NCBI RefSeq assembly: GCF_000745345.1
Contig: NZ_JQNR01000005.1
Coordinates: forward strand, 4,092,001 to 4,156,000
Direction of reading: 5' to 3'
Length of the DNA stretch: 64,000 nucleotides
Origin: Actinacidiphila yeochonensis CN732
GTDB taxonomy: Bacteria; Actinomycetota; Actinomycetes; Streptomycetales; Streptomycetaceae
Of the stretch, positions 37,857-46,579 are shown one piece after another (position 1 is the stretch's first letter; the number at the start of each line of letters is the position of its first letter). The position numbers and the translations under genes are program-made. Under the pieces are notes generated by a model that saw nothing but the letters and a program-made list of their open reading frames with translations, did not search any database and had not been told where the DNA came from.

Positions 37857-38425
37857 GGGAAACCTCCGAATAACGAGGTGAACGCTGCCTGGTGTGTGCG
37901 CGGACCGGTTCTGGTCCGCCGTACTGCCGGAGCGCCAGATCGGCTGCATCGGATGAAGATGCCGGACGGAGCCCAGTCGGCCTGTCTGGTATGCCATGCC
38001 ACTGATCGAGCGTCAACCCACCTTGCGGGAAACGCGATCGAGGTGTCGTGGCGGAGGGGATCGAACTCCGCGGATGCCCGCCATACCGGATTGCCGGCGA
38101 ACGCGCCAGACGTAGGACAGGGCGTGAATAGCGGGGGGAATTCCGCGGCTTCGGGAAAACCGAGGGGACGTCCTCGCCGGCGGCTTCCGGACACCCTGGG
38201 AGGTGCCGCCGCGCACGGTGCGGGCAGGCCCTCCGGCTTCGCGGCGGTATCCGCGGGACTGCGGCCGGCGGTGCACGGTCGGTACCGGCACCGGCCGGTC
38301 GTTGAAGGACAAGCGGAGGTCAACTAGCCTCATCCGCACGGCGCTTGGGGAAAGCGCCGCCATGGGGGACCGCGGAACCGGGGGATCGCGCCCGGCCGTG
38401 CCCTCGCGTGAGTTTGGGGGGTTTC
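37857..38425. other. Divergent intergenic region between two secreted-protein genes
   Basis: No gene supported. It is somewhat less GC-rich than average around 37840-37900 (which includes ATTTTAATAT) and contains a GCGTTCACC motif on the minus strand (37877-37885). A short stretch at 38047-38075 faintly resembles a tRNA 3' end but lacks the rest of a tRNA (see rejected items). Confidence 0.5.
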
Positions 38426-40050
38426 ATGCGATTCAGGAAGACCGCGGCCACGATGGCCGCCGCGGTGGCGGCCGGGGCCGCCTTCGCCGTACTGCCGGCC
38501 ACGCCGGCGGCGGCGGACGCCGCCTATCCGGCCCCGCGCATCGTGCTGGACGAGCGGAACCAGCACGTCTACCTCAGCACCGAGGGCCAGCTGCCCTACG
38601 TCGAGGTCTTCGACCTGGACGGCAACCGGGTCGGCGAGATCGACGGCCAGGCCGACGCCGGCTGGATGACCCTCTCACCCGACGGCGGCACGCTGTACAT
38701 CGCGCACGCCGAACTCGGCACGATCTCCGCGGTCAGCACCACGACGCTCCAGCAGACCGCGGTGTACCGGACCGGCGTCGGCACGGGGCATCTGGCGTTC
38801 GTCGACGGCCGGCTGTGGTTCAGCTACAGCGGGGGCGCCCAGCCCGAACCCAACGGCATCGGCTCCGTGGACGTGGGGGCGCAGACCCCCACCGTGAGCC
38901 TGGACCCGCAGTGGCAGTGGCCGGACGCGGCCCCGATCGTCCTTGCCGACCCCGCGGAGCCGGACCAGCTGGTCGTCACCACCAGCTTCGGCGACGGGGG
39001 GCTCGGCGTCTTCGACGTCTCCACGGCCACCCCGGTGGAGACGAAGCAGTACGCGGACTGGAACGGTTTCAACGACGCCGCGATCACCCCGGACGGCAAG
39101 GACGTGGTCGTCGCCTCGCTGGCCGGGATCTCGTTCTTCCGCCTCAGCGACCTGCAGCCCGAGGACAAGGAGCTCTCCGCGAGCGACGCCTACGCGGTGG
39201 CCGTCGCTCCGGACGGCACCCTGGCGGTCGGCAGCTGGGCGTACTGGTCCGTTCCCGAGGCCGGGGTGTCCGTGATCGCGCCGGGCGAGTCCGCGCCGCG
39301 ACGCACCTTCTCGCCGCCGGTCGACGAGGGCGGGCTGGCGTGGTCCTCGGACGGATCGCGGCTGTACGCGGCCTCAGGGGGCGCGTCGGGCCTGGGGGAC
39401 ACCCTTCCGGTGCTCAACGTCTACGACAACCCCGAGCGGGGCGACACCACGATGACCCTCACGCCCCGGCGGAAGCCGAGGCGGGGACGCCCTACACCGT
39501 CGAGGGGGCGTTGGCGTCGGCCGGCGCGTTCGCGGCCGGGCAGACCGTGCACGTGACGCGCACCGACGCGGCGGACCCCGACGGCACGGCGCTGCCGGAC
39601 GCCGCGGTGGGCGCGGACGGCACGTTCTCCTTCACCGACACCGCGGCCGCCGAGGGCGAGGTCTCCTACCAGGTCGCCTACGACGGCGACGCGGGCCACG
39701 CCCCGGCGGGGCAGTCGGCCTCGGTGACGGTCACCAAGCCCGCGAAGGCCGACACCACGTTGTGGCTGCAGTTCGAGGACCGCGCCAAGGTCGGCAGGAA
39801 GCTCAAGCTGGACGGCCGGCTCACCGCCGCGGACACCATCCCCGCCGGCGCCACCGTCACCGTCACCCGGCAGGACGCCACCGGGCCCGGCGCGGCCCTC
39901 GTCGGCACCCGCAAGGTCGCCGCCGACGGCACGTTCCAGATCGCCGACGTCCCCCTGGTGGCCGGTCCGGCCGTCTACACCGTCACGTACGCGGGCGACG
40001 GCGCGTACAACGGGAGCACCGTGTCGGCGACGGCCCAGGTGGCCCCGTAA
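38426..40050 (+). pseudogene. Secreted beta-propeller protein with Ig-like repeats, frame broken
   Basis: About 541 aa if repaired. The ATG at 38426 follows a G-rich site and opens a signal peptide (about 1-31, ending PAAADA). Residues about 35-340 form a YVTN/WD-like beta-propeller (repeats such as GWMTLSPDGGTLYIAH and FNDAAITPDGKDVVVAS). The C-terminal part holds two Ig-like bacterial repeats (TPYTVEG, VSYQVAYDGDAGHAPA; VYTVTYAGDGAYNGS) but lies in another frame. The break is at 39464-39467: one extra base in the CCCC run would give MTLTAPAEAEAG and restore the whole protein. A strong terminator follows. Probably an extracellular adhesion or surface protein. Confidence 0.85.
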
Positions 40051-40405
40051 CAGCGCGACCGGCACCCGGGGGCAGGCGGCCGGGAGGGCCGACGTGACGG
40101 TGCCGCCCGCCGCGCGCGGTTCCGCGGCGATGCCCGGCCGCACCGGGCATCGCCGCCGGGCCGCTCTCAGGACGGCCCGGGGGCACCCCGGCGAGCGTCC
40201 GTGAAGCAGGCCCGAGCCGCGGCCAGGGGCTGCCCCGGCGACCTCGGCGAGACCGCCGGGGCAGCCGGGCGGGCCCGACCGGCCGACCGTGGGAAGCGCG
40301 GACGGCCGGTCCGTAGCACCGTAGGACGTGCAGGCCCCCGCCCGGCTGCCCGCCGGCAGGCCGGGACCCGCCCGACCGGCGGGCGCAAGACAAGGAGTCG
40401 GTGGC
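40051..40405. other. Intergenic region
   Basis: Holds the terminator at 40124-40156 and, in its right half, presumably the promoter of the gene starting at 40406. No other gene or repeat is evident. Confidence 0.5.
40124..40156 (+). terminator. Strong hairpin terminator
   Basis: Perfect 14-bp stem: GCGGCGATGCCCGG (40124-40137), loop CCGCA, CCGGGCATCGCCGC (40143-40156), about 75 bp after the propeller gene. Confidence 0.8.
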
Positions 40406-40997
40406 ATGAGCGAAGCGAGCGAGCGCGAGGACACGCCCGAGCGCGTCCCCCAGAGCGCGGTCGCGCCCGGCGACGGCGCGACCCGGCCGGCCCCCGCGGC
40501 GGCGGGGCGAAGGGCGCGGCGGCTGGGCGAGCCGGCTGCGCTCCCGGCTGCACAGCAGCCCCGAACAGCCGCCCACGGGCGTGGCCGCCAGCATGATCAC
40601 CTCGGGCGGGCTGCTGCTGGCCATGGTCGAGGACCTCAGGATGCGCGGCGGCACCCGGCCCGAGGACGTCCGTCCGCTGGCCGACACCTTCGCCCGGCAC
40701 TGCGCCGCGAAGGAGGCCACCGTCCGCAAGGCGCTGGAGCGGCACGGCGAGTCCGTCCGCGTCGTGCAGCGCGACCGCCAGGAGGGCGACCTCATCCAGG
40801 GCATCCTCGACCGGGCCCTGACCGGTCGCCATCCCGAGGACACCCGCACCCTCACCATCGACGGCGGCCTCACCCAGATGTACCAGTACCTCTTCCACGA
40901 GCGGCGCGACCTCGTCCCGGCGCTCCAGCGGGCCGTCCCCGCCGACGAGAGCGCCACCCTGGCCGAGGCGTTCGAGGCCGCCAACCGCGCGGCCTGA
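40406..40997 (+). pseudogene. Hypothetical helical protein, frame broken near 40505
   Basis: The ATG at 40406 has a good AAGGAG (40392-40397) and starts MSEASEREDTPERVPQ. After about 32 residues the frame degenerates, whereas another frame continues with a convincing sequence (GGWASRLRSRLHSSPEQPP, then MITSGGLLLAMVEDLRMRGG to the stop at 40997). Removing one G from the GGGG run at 40504-40507 joins them into a soluble protein of about 196 aa. The C-terminal 130 residues are helical and charged (EDVRPLADTFARHCAAKEATVRKALERHG). I do not recognise the family. Confidence 0.65.
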
Positions 40998-41601
40998 CGC
41001 CCCTGGGGCGGGGCAACGGATCCGGGCAACGGGCCCGGGCCACCGGAGCGGCGTCGAAGCGGCGACGGCGTCGAAGGCGGGCGGCGAGGTCGGCCCGTCC
41101 TCCGGGCACCCTCCGGCACGCACCCGCCCGAAGGCGGCGACGGCGCGCGACGCCGTCGCCGGACCCGCTCGGCGCGCGCGGAGCCCGCCGCCCGCCCGCC
41201 GGCGGCGCGTGCCGCCCGCCGTGCCGACCCCTCGGACGATCTCACCGCCGGTGGCGACCCGGGACGCCGCGCTCCTGCGGAAAGACGCGGCGCTCCCGCT
41301 GAAGCCCGCGCCGGCCCCGGGATCACCTCCGACCATTCGTTCACCTCCTGCCGGAGCGGCCCCGCCCGAGCCGCCTCCCCGCGCCTGCCGCCTTCGACCC
41401 CCGACGCCGCGGCGGCGCCCCGCCGGACATCCGGGCGGCCGACAGCAGCAGGGTGCCGCCCGTCCCTCCGCGCGCCGCCCGGACCCGCGACGGGCGCGTA
41501 ACGGCACCTCGTGGCGGCACCGCGCGGGCGGCGCGGTCGCCGGCGGCGCGACCGGACGTGAGGTACCGGCCCGAGCGGGCGAGCCGAGGGCGCGTGGGCG
41601 G

Positions 41602-41620
41602 GCGTTCACCTCATGAACGC
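41602..41620. promoter_or_regulatory. Operator-like palindrome upstream of GH12 gene
   Basis: GCGTTCACCTCATGAACGC has 7-bp arms, identical in arms and first two central bases to the element before the chitinase gene (14191-14209). It lies 11 nt before the -35 candidate TTGACG (41632-41637). Confidence 0.55.
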
Positions 41621-41631
41621 GGTCGGGCCCC

Positions 41632-41660
41632 TTGACGGCGCCGGGCCGCGCTGGCTTGAT
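41632..41660 (+). promoter_or_regulatory. Candidate promoter of GH12 gene
   Basis: TTGACG (41632-41637) and CTTGAT (41655-41660) are 17 bp apart, a plausible housekeeping-type promoter that would start transcription just before the CebR box. Confidence 0.45.
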
Positions 41661-41675
41661 GTGAGACGGCACCGA

Positions 41676-41691
41676 GTGGGAGCGCTCCCAC
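41676..41691. promoter_or_regulatory. CebR operator (cellulose/cello-oligosaccharide response)
   Basis: GTGGGAGCGCTCCCAC is a perfect 16-bp palindrome containing the exact 14-bp CebR consensus TGGGAGCGCTCCCA. CebR is the LacI-family repressor of streptomycete cellulase genes, released by cellobiose or cellotriose. It sits about 56 bp before the GH12 start, near the expected transcription start. The sequence match is direct; control by CebR is inferred. Confidence 0.85.
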
Positions 41692-41746
41692 CCCAGGTGC
41701 CGTGGCACCCGACCATCCCCCACGTTCCGGTGAAGGGACCACCTCC

Positions 41747-43171
41747 GTGACACGCCTCTTCCGCCGTACACGCCCCCGCGCGCCCCACCGCGCCTGGCGC
41801 ACGCGCGCCGCCGCCGTGCTCACCGCCGCCGCGACGGTGCTGCTGCCGCTGACGCTGGCCCAGTCCGCGCACGCCGCGACCAGCACGTGCGACCCCGAGG
41901 GCACCATCGCGGCCGGCGCCTACATCGTCCAGGCCAACGAGTGGAACTCCACCCTCCAGCAGTGCGTCTCCTACAGCGGCGGCACCTCCTGGTCGGTGGA
42001 CACAGCGAACTTCTCCACCTCCACCAGCGGCGCGCCCGCCACCTACCCGTCGATCTACAAGGGCTGCCACTGGGGCGACTGCACCTCCGGCAGCGGTCTG
42101 CCGATCAAGATCAGCGACCTGGGCAGCGCGACCTCCTCGTGGAGCACGGTGCAGCCGTCGAGCGGCGCCTACGACGTCGCGTACGACCTGTGGATCAACT
42201 CCACGCCGACCACCGTGGGCCAGCCCGACGGCACCGAGATCATGATCTGGCTCAACAGCCGCGGCGGTGTCCAGCCCTTCGGCGGCAAGACCGGCACCTC
42301 CACCGCGGCGGGGCACAACTGGGACGTGTGGACCGGGCAGCAGACGTCCTGGAAGATCATCTCGTACGTGCTCCAGGGCGGCGCCACCTCCGTCTCCGGC
42401 CTGGACGTGAAGGCGCTCATCAACGACGCCGTCGGGCGCGGCTCCGTCAACCCGGCGCACTACCTCATCGACGCCGAGGCCGGGTTCGAGATCTGGCAGG
42501 GCGGGCAGGGCCTGGCCACCACCGGCTTCTCCTTCGACGCGAGCACCGGCGGCGGCACCACCACCCCGCCGGCCGGGGACACCCAGCCGCCGAGCACGCC
42601 GACCGGGCTCACCGTCACCGGCACGACGGCGAGCAGCGCCACACTCAGCTGGTCGCCGGCCACCGACGACACCGGGGTGGCCGGGTACGACGTCTACCGG
42701 AGCGGCAAGCTGGTGGGCACCGCCACGGGGACGACGTTCACCGACACCGGGCTGAGCGCGTCGACGGCCTACACCTGGACGGTCACCGCCCACGACGCGG
42801 CCGGCAACACCTCGGCCGCCTCCGCCGGGGCCACCGCCACCACGGCCTCCGGCGGCGGCACCCCGCCGGCCGGCGCCGGCTGCACCGCCTCCTACACCGT
42901 CAGCAGCGACTGGGGCGCCGGCTACACCGCCAACGTCACCGTCACGGCGGGCAGCTCCGCGGTCCACGGGTGGAAGGTCGGCTGGACCTACGGCGGCAGC
43001 CAGCACATCACCAGCGCGTGGAACGCGACGGTGACCCAGTCCGGCACCGCCGTCAGCGCGTCGAGCCTGGACTGGAACGGCTCGCTGGGCGCCGGCACGA
43101 GCACCTCGTTCGGCTTCCAGGGCACCGGCTCGGGCGGGGGCGTGCCCACCCCGACCTGCACCGCGAGCTGA
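41747..43171 (+). CDS. Secreted GH12 endoglucanase with FN3 and CBM2
   Basis: Protein of 474 aa from a GTG at 41747, with GAAGGGA 8 nt upstream. A long signal peptide (about 1-44, ending AQSAHA) contains several arginines. GH12 domain about 45-265: NEWNS near the start, the nucleophile Glu in DGTEIMIWLN (about 164) and the acid/base Glu in GFEIWQGG (about 248). Then a Gly/Thr linker, an FN3 domain (about 285-370), another linker and a CBM2 cellulose-binding module (about 380-474, with the surface Trp residues in HGWKVGWTY and SLDWNGSLG). It hydrolyses beta-1,4-glucans outside the cell. A CebR box upstream indicates induction by cello-oligosaccharides. Confidence 0.95.
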   Translation: MTRLFRRTRPRAPHRAWRTRAAAVLTAAATVLLPLTLAQSAHAATSTCDPEGTIAAGAYIVQANEWNSTLQQCVSYSGGTSWSVDTANFSTSTSGAPATYPSIYKGCHWGDCTSGSGLPIKISDLGSATSSWSTVQPSSGAYDVAYDLWINSTPTTVGQPDGTEIMIWLNSRGGVQPFGGKTGTSTAAGHNWDVWTGQQTSWKIISYVLQGGATSVSGLDVKALINDAVGRGSVNPAHYLIDAEAGFEIWQGGQGLATTGFSFDASTGGGTTTPPAGDTQPPSTPTGLTVTGTTASSATLSWSPATDDTGVAGYDVYRSGKLVGTATGTTFTDTGLSASTAYTWTVTAHDAAGNTSAASAGATATTASGGGTPPAGAGCTASYTVSSDWGAGYTANVTVTAGSSAVHGWKVGWTYGGSQHITSAWNATVTQSGTAVSASSLDWNGSLGAGTSTSFGFQGTGSGGGVPTPTCTAS

Positions 43172-43319
43172 CCGCGGACCACTGACCGCTGAGAGCGCAG
43201 GCCCGGCCGACGGGGGCATGGTCCCCCGCCCGCCGGGCTCGCGTGCGTCCGGGCCTGGATCGTGCCGGTGCCGTGCGGGTGCGGTGCCGGTGCGGGTGGG
43301 GAGCGGCGGGACGCGCGAA

Positions 43320-43353
43320 GGGCCGCCGCCCCCGGGACGGGGGACGGCGGCCC
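43320..43353. terminator. Bidirectional terminator between GH12 and GH55-like genes
   Basis: GGGCCGCCG (43320-43328) and CGGCGGCCC (43345-43353), with further CCCC/GGGG pairing inside, lie between the two convergent stop codons. Confidence 0.75.
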
Positions 43354-43437
43354 GGTGCGGGTACCGCGCTCCCGGCCCGGCTCGACGCCGGTGCCGGGAG
43401 GCGGAGCCCGCCGTTCACCTCGTGCGCGCGGCTCCGG

Positions 43438-46086
43438 TCACGGGTAGCTGGTGACCGTCGACGGGGTGGTCGACGTGCCGGAGGTGCCCGGCCCGGTGTC
43501 GTTGATCACGTGGGCGTACTGGCCCATTCCGCCGAGGGAGACCACGAGCAGGTCGTGGAACTTCACCCCCGGTGTGTTGGGCGCCTCGAACCCGTGGTCC
43601 TGGACGATCGTCGGGTCCGCGGTGAAGTTGCAGTAGCTGCCCAGCCCCCAGCCCTCGTGGGTGGTGACGTTGGCGTCCACCTTGTAGGCGGCGTAGCCGC
43701 GGGTGCTGCCGTTCTGGACGGCCGCCTGGTTCGGCGGATCGTAGGCGATCTCGTTCTGGAAGAAGATCGTTCTGCCGTTCTGGCCGGCCCACTCCACGTC
43801 GTACTTCTCGAAGTGCTCCACGAACAGGCCGGTCGCCAGCACGTTGTTGCCGTTGACCTTCAGGCCCTCGTCCGCGGGGTTGCTGGTCCACCCCACGCCG
43901 GCGCCGTGGTCGGCCCGCCACAGCCAGGTGTGGTCGATGATCACGTCGTTGCTGTTGATCTCGAAGGCCGTACCCGCCTGGCCCGCGCCCGCGCCGCCGA
44001 TCCGGGCGAACACGTCCTGGATGGTCGTCGGGTCGGCGGAGTGGCTGGCCGAGGAGCCCGGGGCGCCCACCTGGAGCAGCTGCGGGGACTTGCCGGTGCC
44101 CGCGTCGATCAGGAAGCCGGCCAGCTTCACGCCGTCGACGTCAGCCACCTTCACCGCGTCCACGCCGTTGTCCGGCACGACTGTGGCGTAACCCAGGCCC
44201 AGCACGACGGTGTTGGCGCGGGTGACGTTGATCGGCTGGTCCACGTGGTAGATGCCCGGGGTGAGGACCAGGTTGAGGCCCTGCGCCAGCGCCGCGTTGA
44301 TCGTCTCCGCGGAGACGCCCGGCTTCGCCACGTAGAACTGGGTCAGCGGGATCGAGGTGCCCGGCGTGTTCGGCCAGTCCACCCCGCTGGCGTTGGTGCG
44401 CGTGTTCGGCACGAACACCTGGTAGTTGCCGCTGCCGTCGATGTACATGTACGGCTTGTCGCGCGACTCGGGGGTGGTGGCGAGGGTGGTGTACACCGGG
44501 TTGGGGAAGCCCTGCGCGGGAGCGCCCTGGACCCCGGAGAAGACCATGTTCCACACGCCGTTGGTCCAGCCGCCGACGGAGCTGTCGCGGGTGTACCACT
44601 GCTGCTGCGAGTACGGGCCGACCGTGCCGTCGATCTTGCTGTCGGCGATGTACCCGCCCGAGGCCCAGCCGTAGCCGTTGGGCGCCAGGTTGAGGCCGCC
44701 CTCGACGTGGACGCGGCGGAACGGCGCGGCCTGCGCCACCGCCCACCGGTCGGTGCCGCTGACCGGCTTGATGGCCATGTTCTCCACCGAACGCCAGAAG
44801 TTCTGCGTGGCGTTGCCGTTGAACCAGCCGGCGTCCACGGTCATGTCGCCGTTGATCTGGACGTCGTCCGGGTTCTTGCCCAGACCGGAGACCGAGGTGT
44901 AGAAGCCGATCTGGTCGTTGATGTTGTTGTACGTGCCCGGCTTGAAGAAGACCTGGTAGCGGGCGTCGCCGAACTGGTTGCTCTCCTGCTGCGCGAAGAT
45001 CGAGTCCAACTGCGCCTGGATGTCGGGCGTCGAGGGGTCGAAGACCTTCACGTTCGGGCCGAGGTCGCCGCCGCCCTGGATCGGGCCGGTGGTCCCGGTC
45101 CCCCCGGTGCTGCCGCCGGTCGAGCCGCCGCTGTCGTCACCGGCCGTGCCGTAGACCTGGAACTCCCAGAGCGAGTAGCCGTAGCCGGTGGCGCGCGCGG
45201 TGCCGTACAGGCGCACGTAGCGGCCGGAGCCGGAGACGTTCAGCGTCTGGTTGCCGCCGGTGCCGGTGGTGGTGGAGTAGACGTCCGTCCAGTTCGAGCC
45301 GTCCGAGGAGACCTGGATCTCGAACGCCTTGGCGTAGGCGGTCTCCCAGTTGAGGACGACCTGGCTGATCGTCGAGGTGGCGCCGAGGTCGACCTGGAGC
45401 CACTGCGGGTCGGCGGCGGCGCTCGACCAGCGGGTCGCGGTGTTGCCGTCGACCGCGTCGGCGGCCGGGGTGCCGGCGTTCTCGGTGGAGGAGGCGGTCG
45501 CCGGGCGGCCCTGCGAGATCAGCGTGGCCTGGGACGGCGGGGTGGTGCCGCCGGCGGTGCCGTAGACCTGGAACTCCCAGAGCGAGTAGCCGTACTGGGT
45601 GGCCCGCTGGGTTCCGTACATCCGGACATAGCGCCCGGAACCGTTTACGGAAACCGTCTGGTTGCCGCCGGTGCCGGTGGTGGTGGAGTAGACGTCCGTC
45701 CAGTTCGAGCCGTCCGAGGAGACCTGGATCTCGAACGCCTTGGCGTAGGCGGTCTCCCAGTTGAGGGTGACGGAGCTGAGGCTCGCGGTGGCGCCGAGGT
45801 CGACCTGGAGCCACTGCGGGTCGGCGGCGGCGCTCGACCAGCGGGTCGCGGTGTTGCCGTCGACCGCGTCGGCGGCCGGGGTGCCGGCGTTCTCGGTGGA
45901 GGAGGCGGTTGCCGTCCTGCCCTGCGAGAGCAGGGTGCCGGCCGCGTGCGCCGCGTGCAGGGGCACGAAGAGCAGCAGCGAGGCGAACAGGGCGGTGACC
46001 ACCGCCGCGACGATGTTGCGCTGTCTGCGCAGGACGGACGGCGGCGCCGAACCGGGCGAAGCCGACCCGGTGGGGGGTGGGAGCAT
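43438..46086 (-). CDS. Secreted discoidin-domain protein with GH55-like beta-helix
   Basis: Protein of 882 aa. The ATG at 46086 is chosen for AGGAGAG upstream. A basic N-terminus and hydrophobic stretch (about 24-49, ending AAHAAG) export it. Two nearly identical F5/8C discoidin modules (about 50-185 and 188-322) begin TATASSTENAGTPAADAVDGN. After a Gly/Ser/Thr linker, residues about 345-870 form two linked right-handed beta-helices with an opening PDIQAQLDSIFAQQESNQFG, as in GH55 exo-beta-1,3-glucanases and the related discoidin proteins often misnamed adenylyl cyclase. I could not fix the catalytic residue. It may attack laminarin-type glucans. A LacI-type palindrome and GCGTTCACC sites lie just upstream. 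Confidence 0.8.
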   Translation of the reverse strand: MLPPPTGSASPGSAPPSVLRRQRNIVAAVVTALFASLLLFVPLHAAHAAGTLLSQGRTATASSTENAGTPAADAVDGNTATRWSSAAADPQWLQVDLGATASLSSVTLNWETAYAKAFEIQVSSDGSNWTDVYSTTTGTGGNQTVSVNGSGRYVRMYGTQRATQYGYSLWEFQVYGTAGGTTPPSQATLISQGRPATASSTENAGTPAADAVDGNTATRWSSAAADPQWLQVDLGATSTISQVVLNWETAYAKAFEIQVSSDGSNWTDVYSTTTGTGGNQTLNVSGSGRYVRLYGTARATGYGYSLWEFQVYGTAGDDSGGSTGGSTGGTGTTGPIQGGGDLGPNVKVFDPSTPDIQAQLDSIFAQQESNQFGDARYQVFFKPGTYNNINDQIGFYTSVSGLGKNPDDVQINGDMTVDAGWFNGNATQNFWRSVENMAIKPVSGTDRWAVAQAAPFRRVHVEGGLNLAPNGYGWASGGYIADSKIDGTVGPYSQQQWYTRDSSVGGWTNGVWNMVFSGVQGAPAQGFPNPVYTTLATTPESRDKPYMYIDGSGNYQVFVPNTRTNASGVDWPNTPGTSIPLTQFYVAKPGVSAETINAALAQGLNLVLTPGIYHVDQPINVTRANTVVLGLGYATVVPDNGVDAVKVADVDGVKLAGFLIDAGTGKSPQLLQVGAPGSSASHSADPTTIQDVFARIGGAGAGQAGTAFEINSNDVIIDHTWLWRADHGAGVGWTSNPADEGLKVNGNNVLATGLFVEHFEKYDVEWAGQNGRTIFFQNEIAYDPPNQAAVQNGSTRGYAAYKVDANVTTHEGWGLGSYCNFTADPTIVQDHGFEAPNTPGVKFHDLLVVSLGGMGQYAHVINDTGPGTSGTSTTPSTVTSYP
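45246..45909. repeat. Intragenic direct repeat, 411-bp period
   Basis: About 253 bp at 45246-45498 recurs at 45657-45909, identical except for a short patch in the middle. It encodes the two discoidin modules of the GH55-like protein, offset by exactly 137 codons. The near identity of synonymous sites implies recent duplication or gene conversion. Confidence 0.9.
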
Positions 46087-46123
46087 GCGGCACTCTCCTG
46101 GATGCGTGGTGGGGGGCAGGGAA

Positions 46124-46141
46124 GGTGAACGCCCGGCGTTC
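46124..46141. promoter_or_regulatory. GCGTTCACC motif / palindrome in leader of GH55-like gene
   Basis: GGTGAACGC (46124-46132, GCGTTCACC on the coding strand) overlaps a palindrome GAACGC-CCG-GCGTTC (46127-46141, each arm matching the half site seen before the chitinase and GH12 genes). It lies about 40 nt before the start codon. Confidence 0.45.
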
Positions 46142-46159
46142 GCTGCCCAGTTCACCACT

Positions 46160-46171
46160 GAGAGCGCTCTC
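46160..46171. promoter_or_regulatory. LacI-type operator upstream of GH55-like gene
   Basis: GAGAGCGCTCTC is a perfect 12-bp palindrome with the CG-centred AGCGCT core of LacI/CebR-family sites but different flanks from the CebR consensus. A related sugar-responsive repressor probably binds it. Confidence 0.65.
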
Positions 46172-46428
46172 CTGACGTATGCGCAGATGGTTCTCCCTGT
46201 GTTTCGTCCATGTCAAGAGTTGTGCACAACGGCCGCGGTCGGGGGCGCCGCTCCCCTTCCGCTCCGGTCTGCCGCCGCCCGGTGCGGCGCCGCTGCGCGG
46301 CCCGTCAGGCGCCCGCCCGTCACCCGTACGCCAACCGCGGTACACGGAGACAGTGTTCAGACGGTGAAGGCGGCGGCCCGGAGACCGCCGCCGAAGGTTC
46401 AAGGGGTTCACCCCCGCCGGGGGCACGG

Positions 46429-46475
46429 CGAAGGGGGCCGCCTCCCGGACCAGGTCCGGAAGGCGGCCCCCTTCG
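46429..46475. terminator. Terminator after phosphoesterase gene
   Basis: Nearly perfect 47-nt palindrome: CGAAGGGGGCCGCCT (46429-46443) pairs with AGGCGGCCCCCTTCG (46461-46475), with an inner CCGGAC/GTCCGG stem. It is about 105 bp after the phosphoesterase stop and one of the strongest hairpins in the window. Confidence 0.85.
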
Positions 46476-46579
46476 GGCCGTCCGCCCGCGGGTGGCGGAC
46501 GTCAGCGGTGGAACTCAGCCGCGGTCACTCGGCCGCGGGCGGTCGTGCCGCCCGTCGGCCGGGTGTGCCGGGCGTGCGG

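Larger units (their letters stand above)
40998..41746. other. Long intergenic region with GH12 regulatory sites
   Basis: About 750 bp. The first 600 bp contain nothing I can support: very GC-rich, with no ribosome binding sites. The last 150 bp carry a palindrome, a promoter and a CebR box, listed separately. Confidence 0.6.
46087..46579. other. Upstream region of GH55-like gene and terminator of phosphoesterase gene
   Basis: No gene supported. It holds GCGTTC-type palindromes (46124-46141), the LacI-type operator at 46160-46171, and a terminator (46429-46475), each listed separately. Confidence 0.6.

Noticed and set aside
38047..38075. Minus-strand sequence resembling the T-arm and acceptor of a tRNA (GTTCGATCCC…CTCCGCCA)
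   Set aside because: The T-stem does not pair properly and no D-arm, anticodon arm or 5' acceptor strand precedes it. An integration-site remnant is conceivable but there is no integrase or duplicated end.
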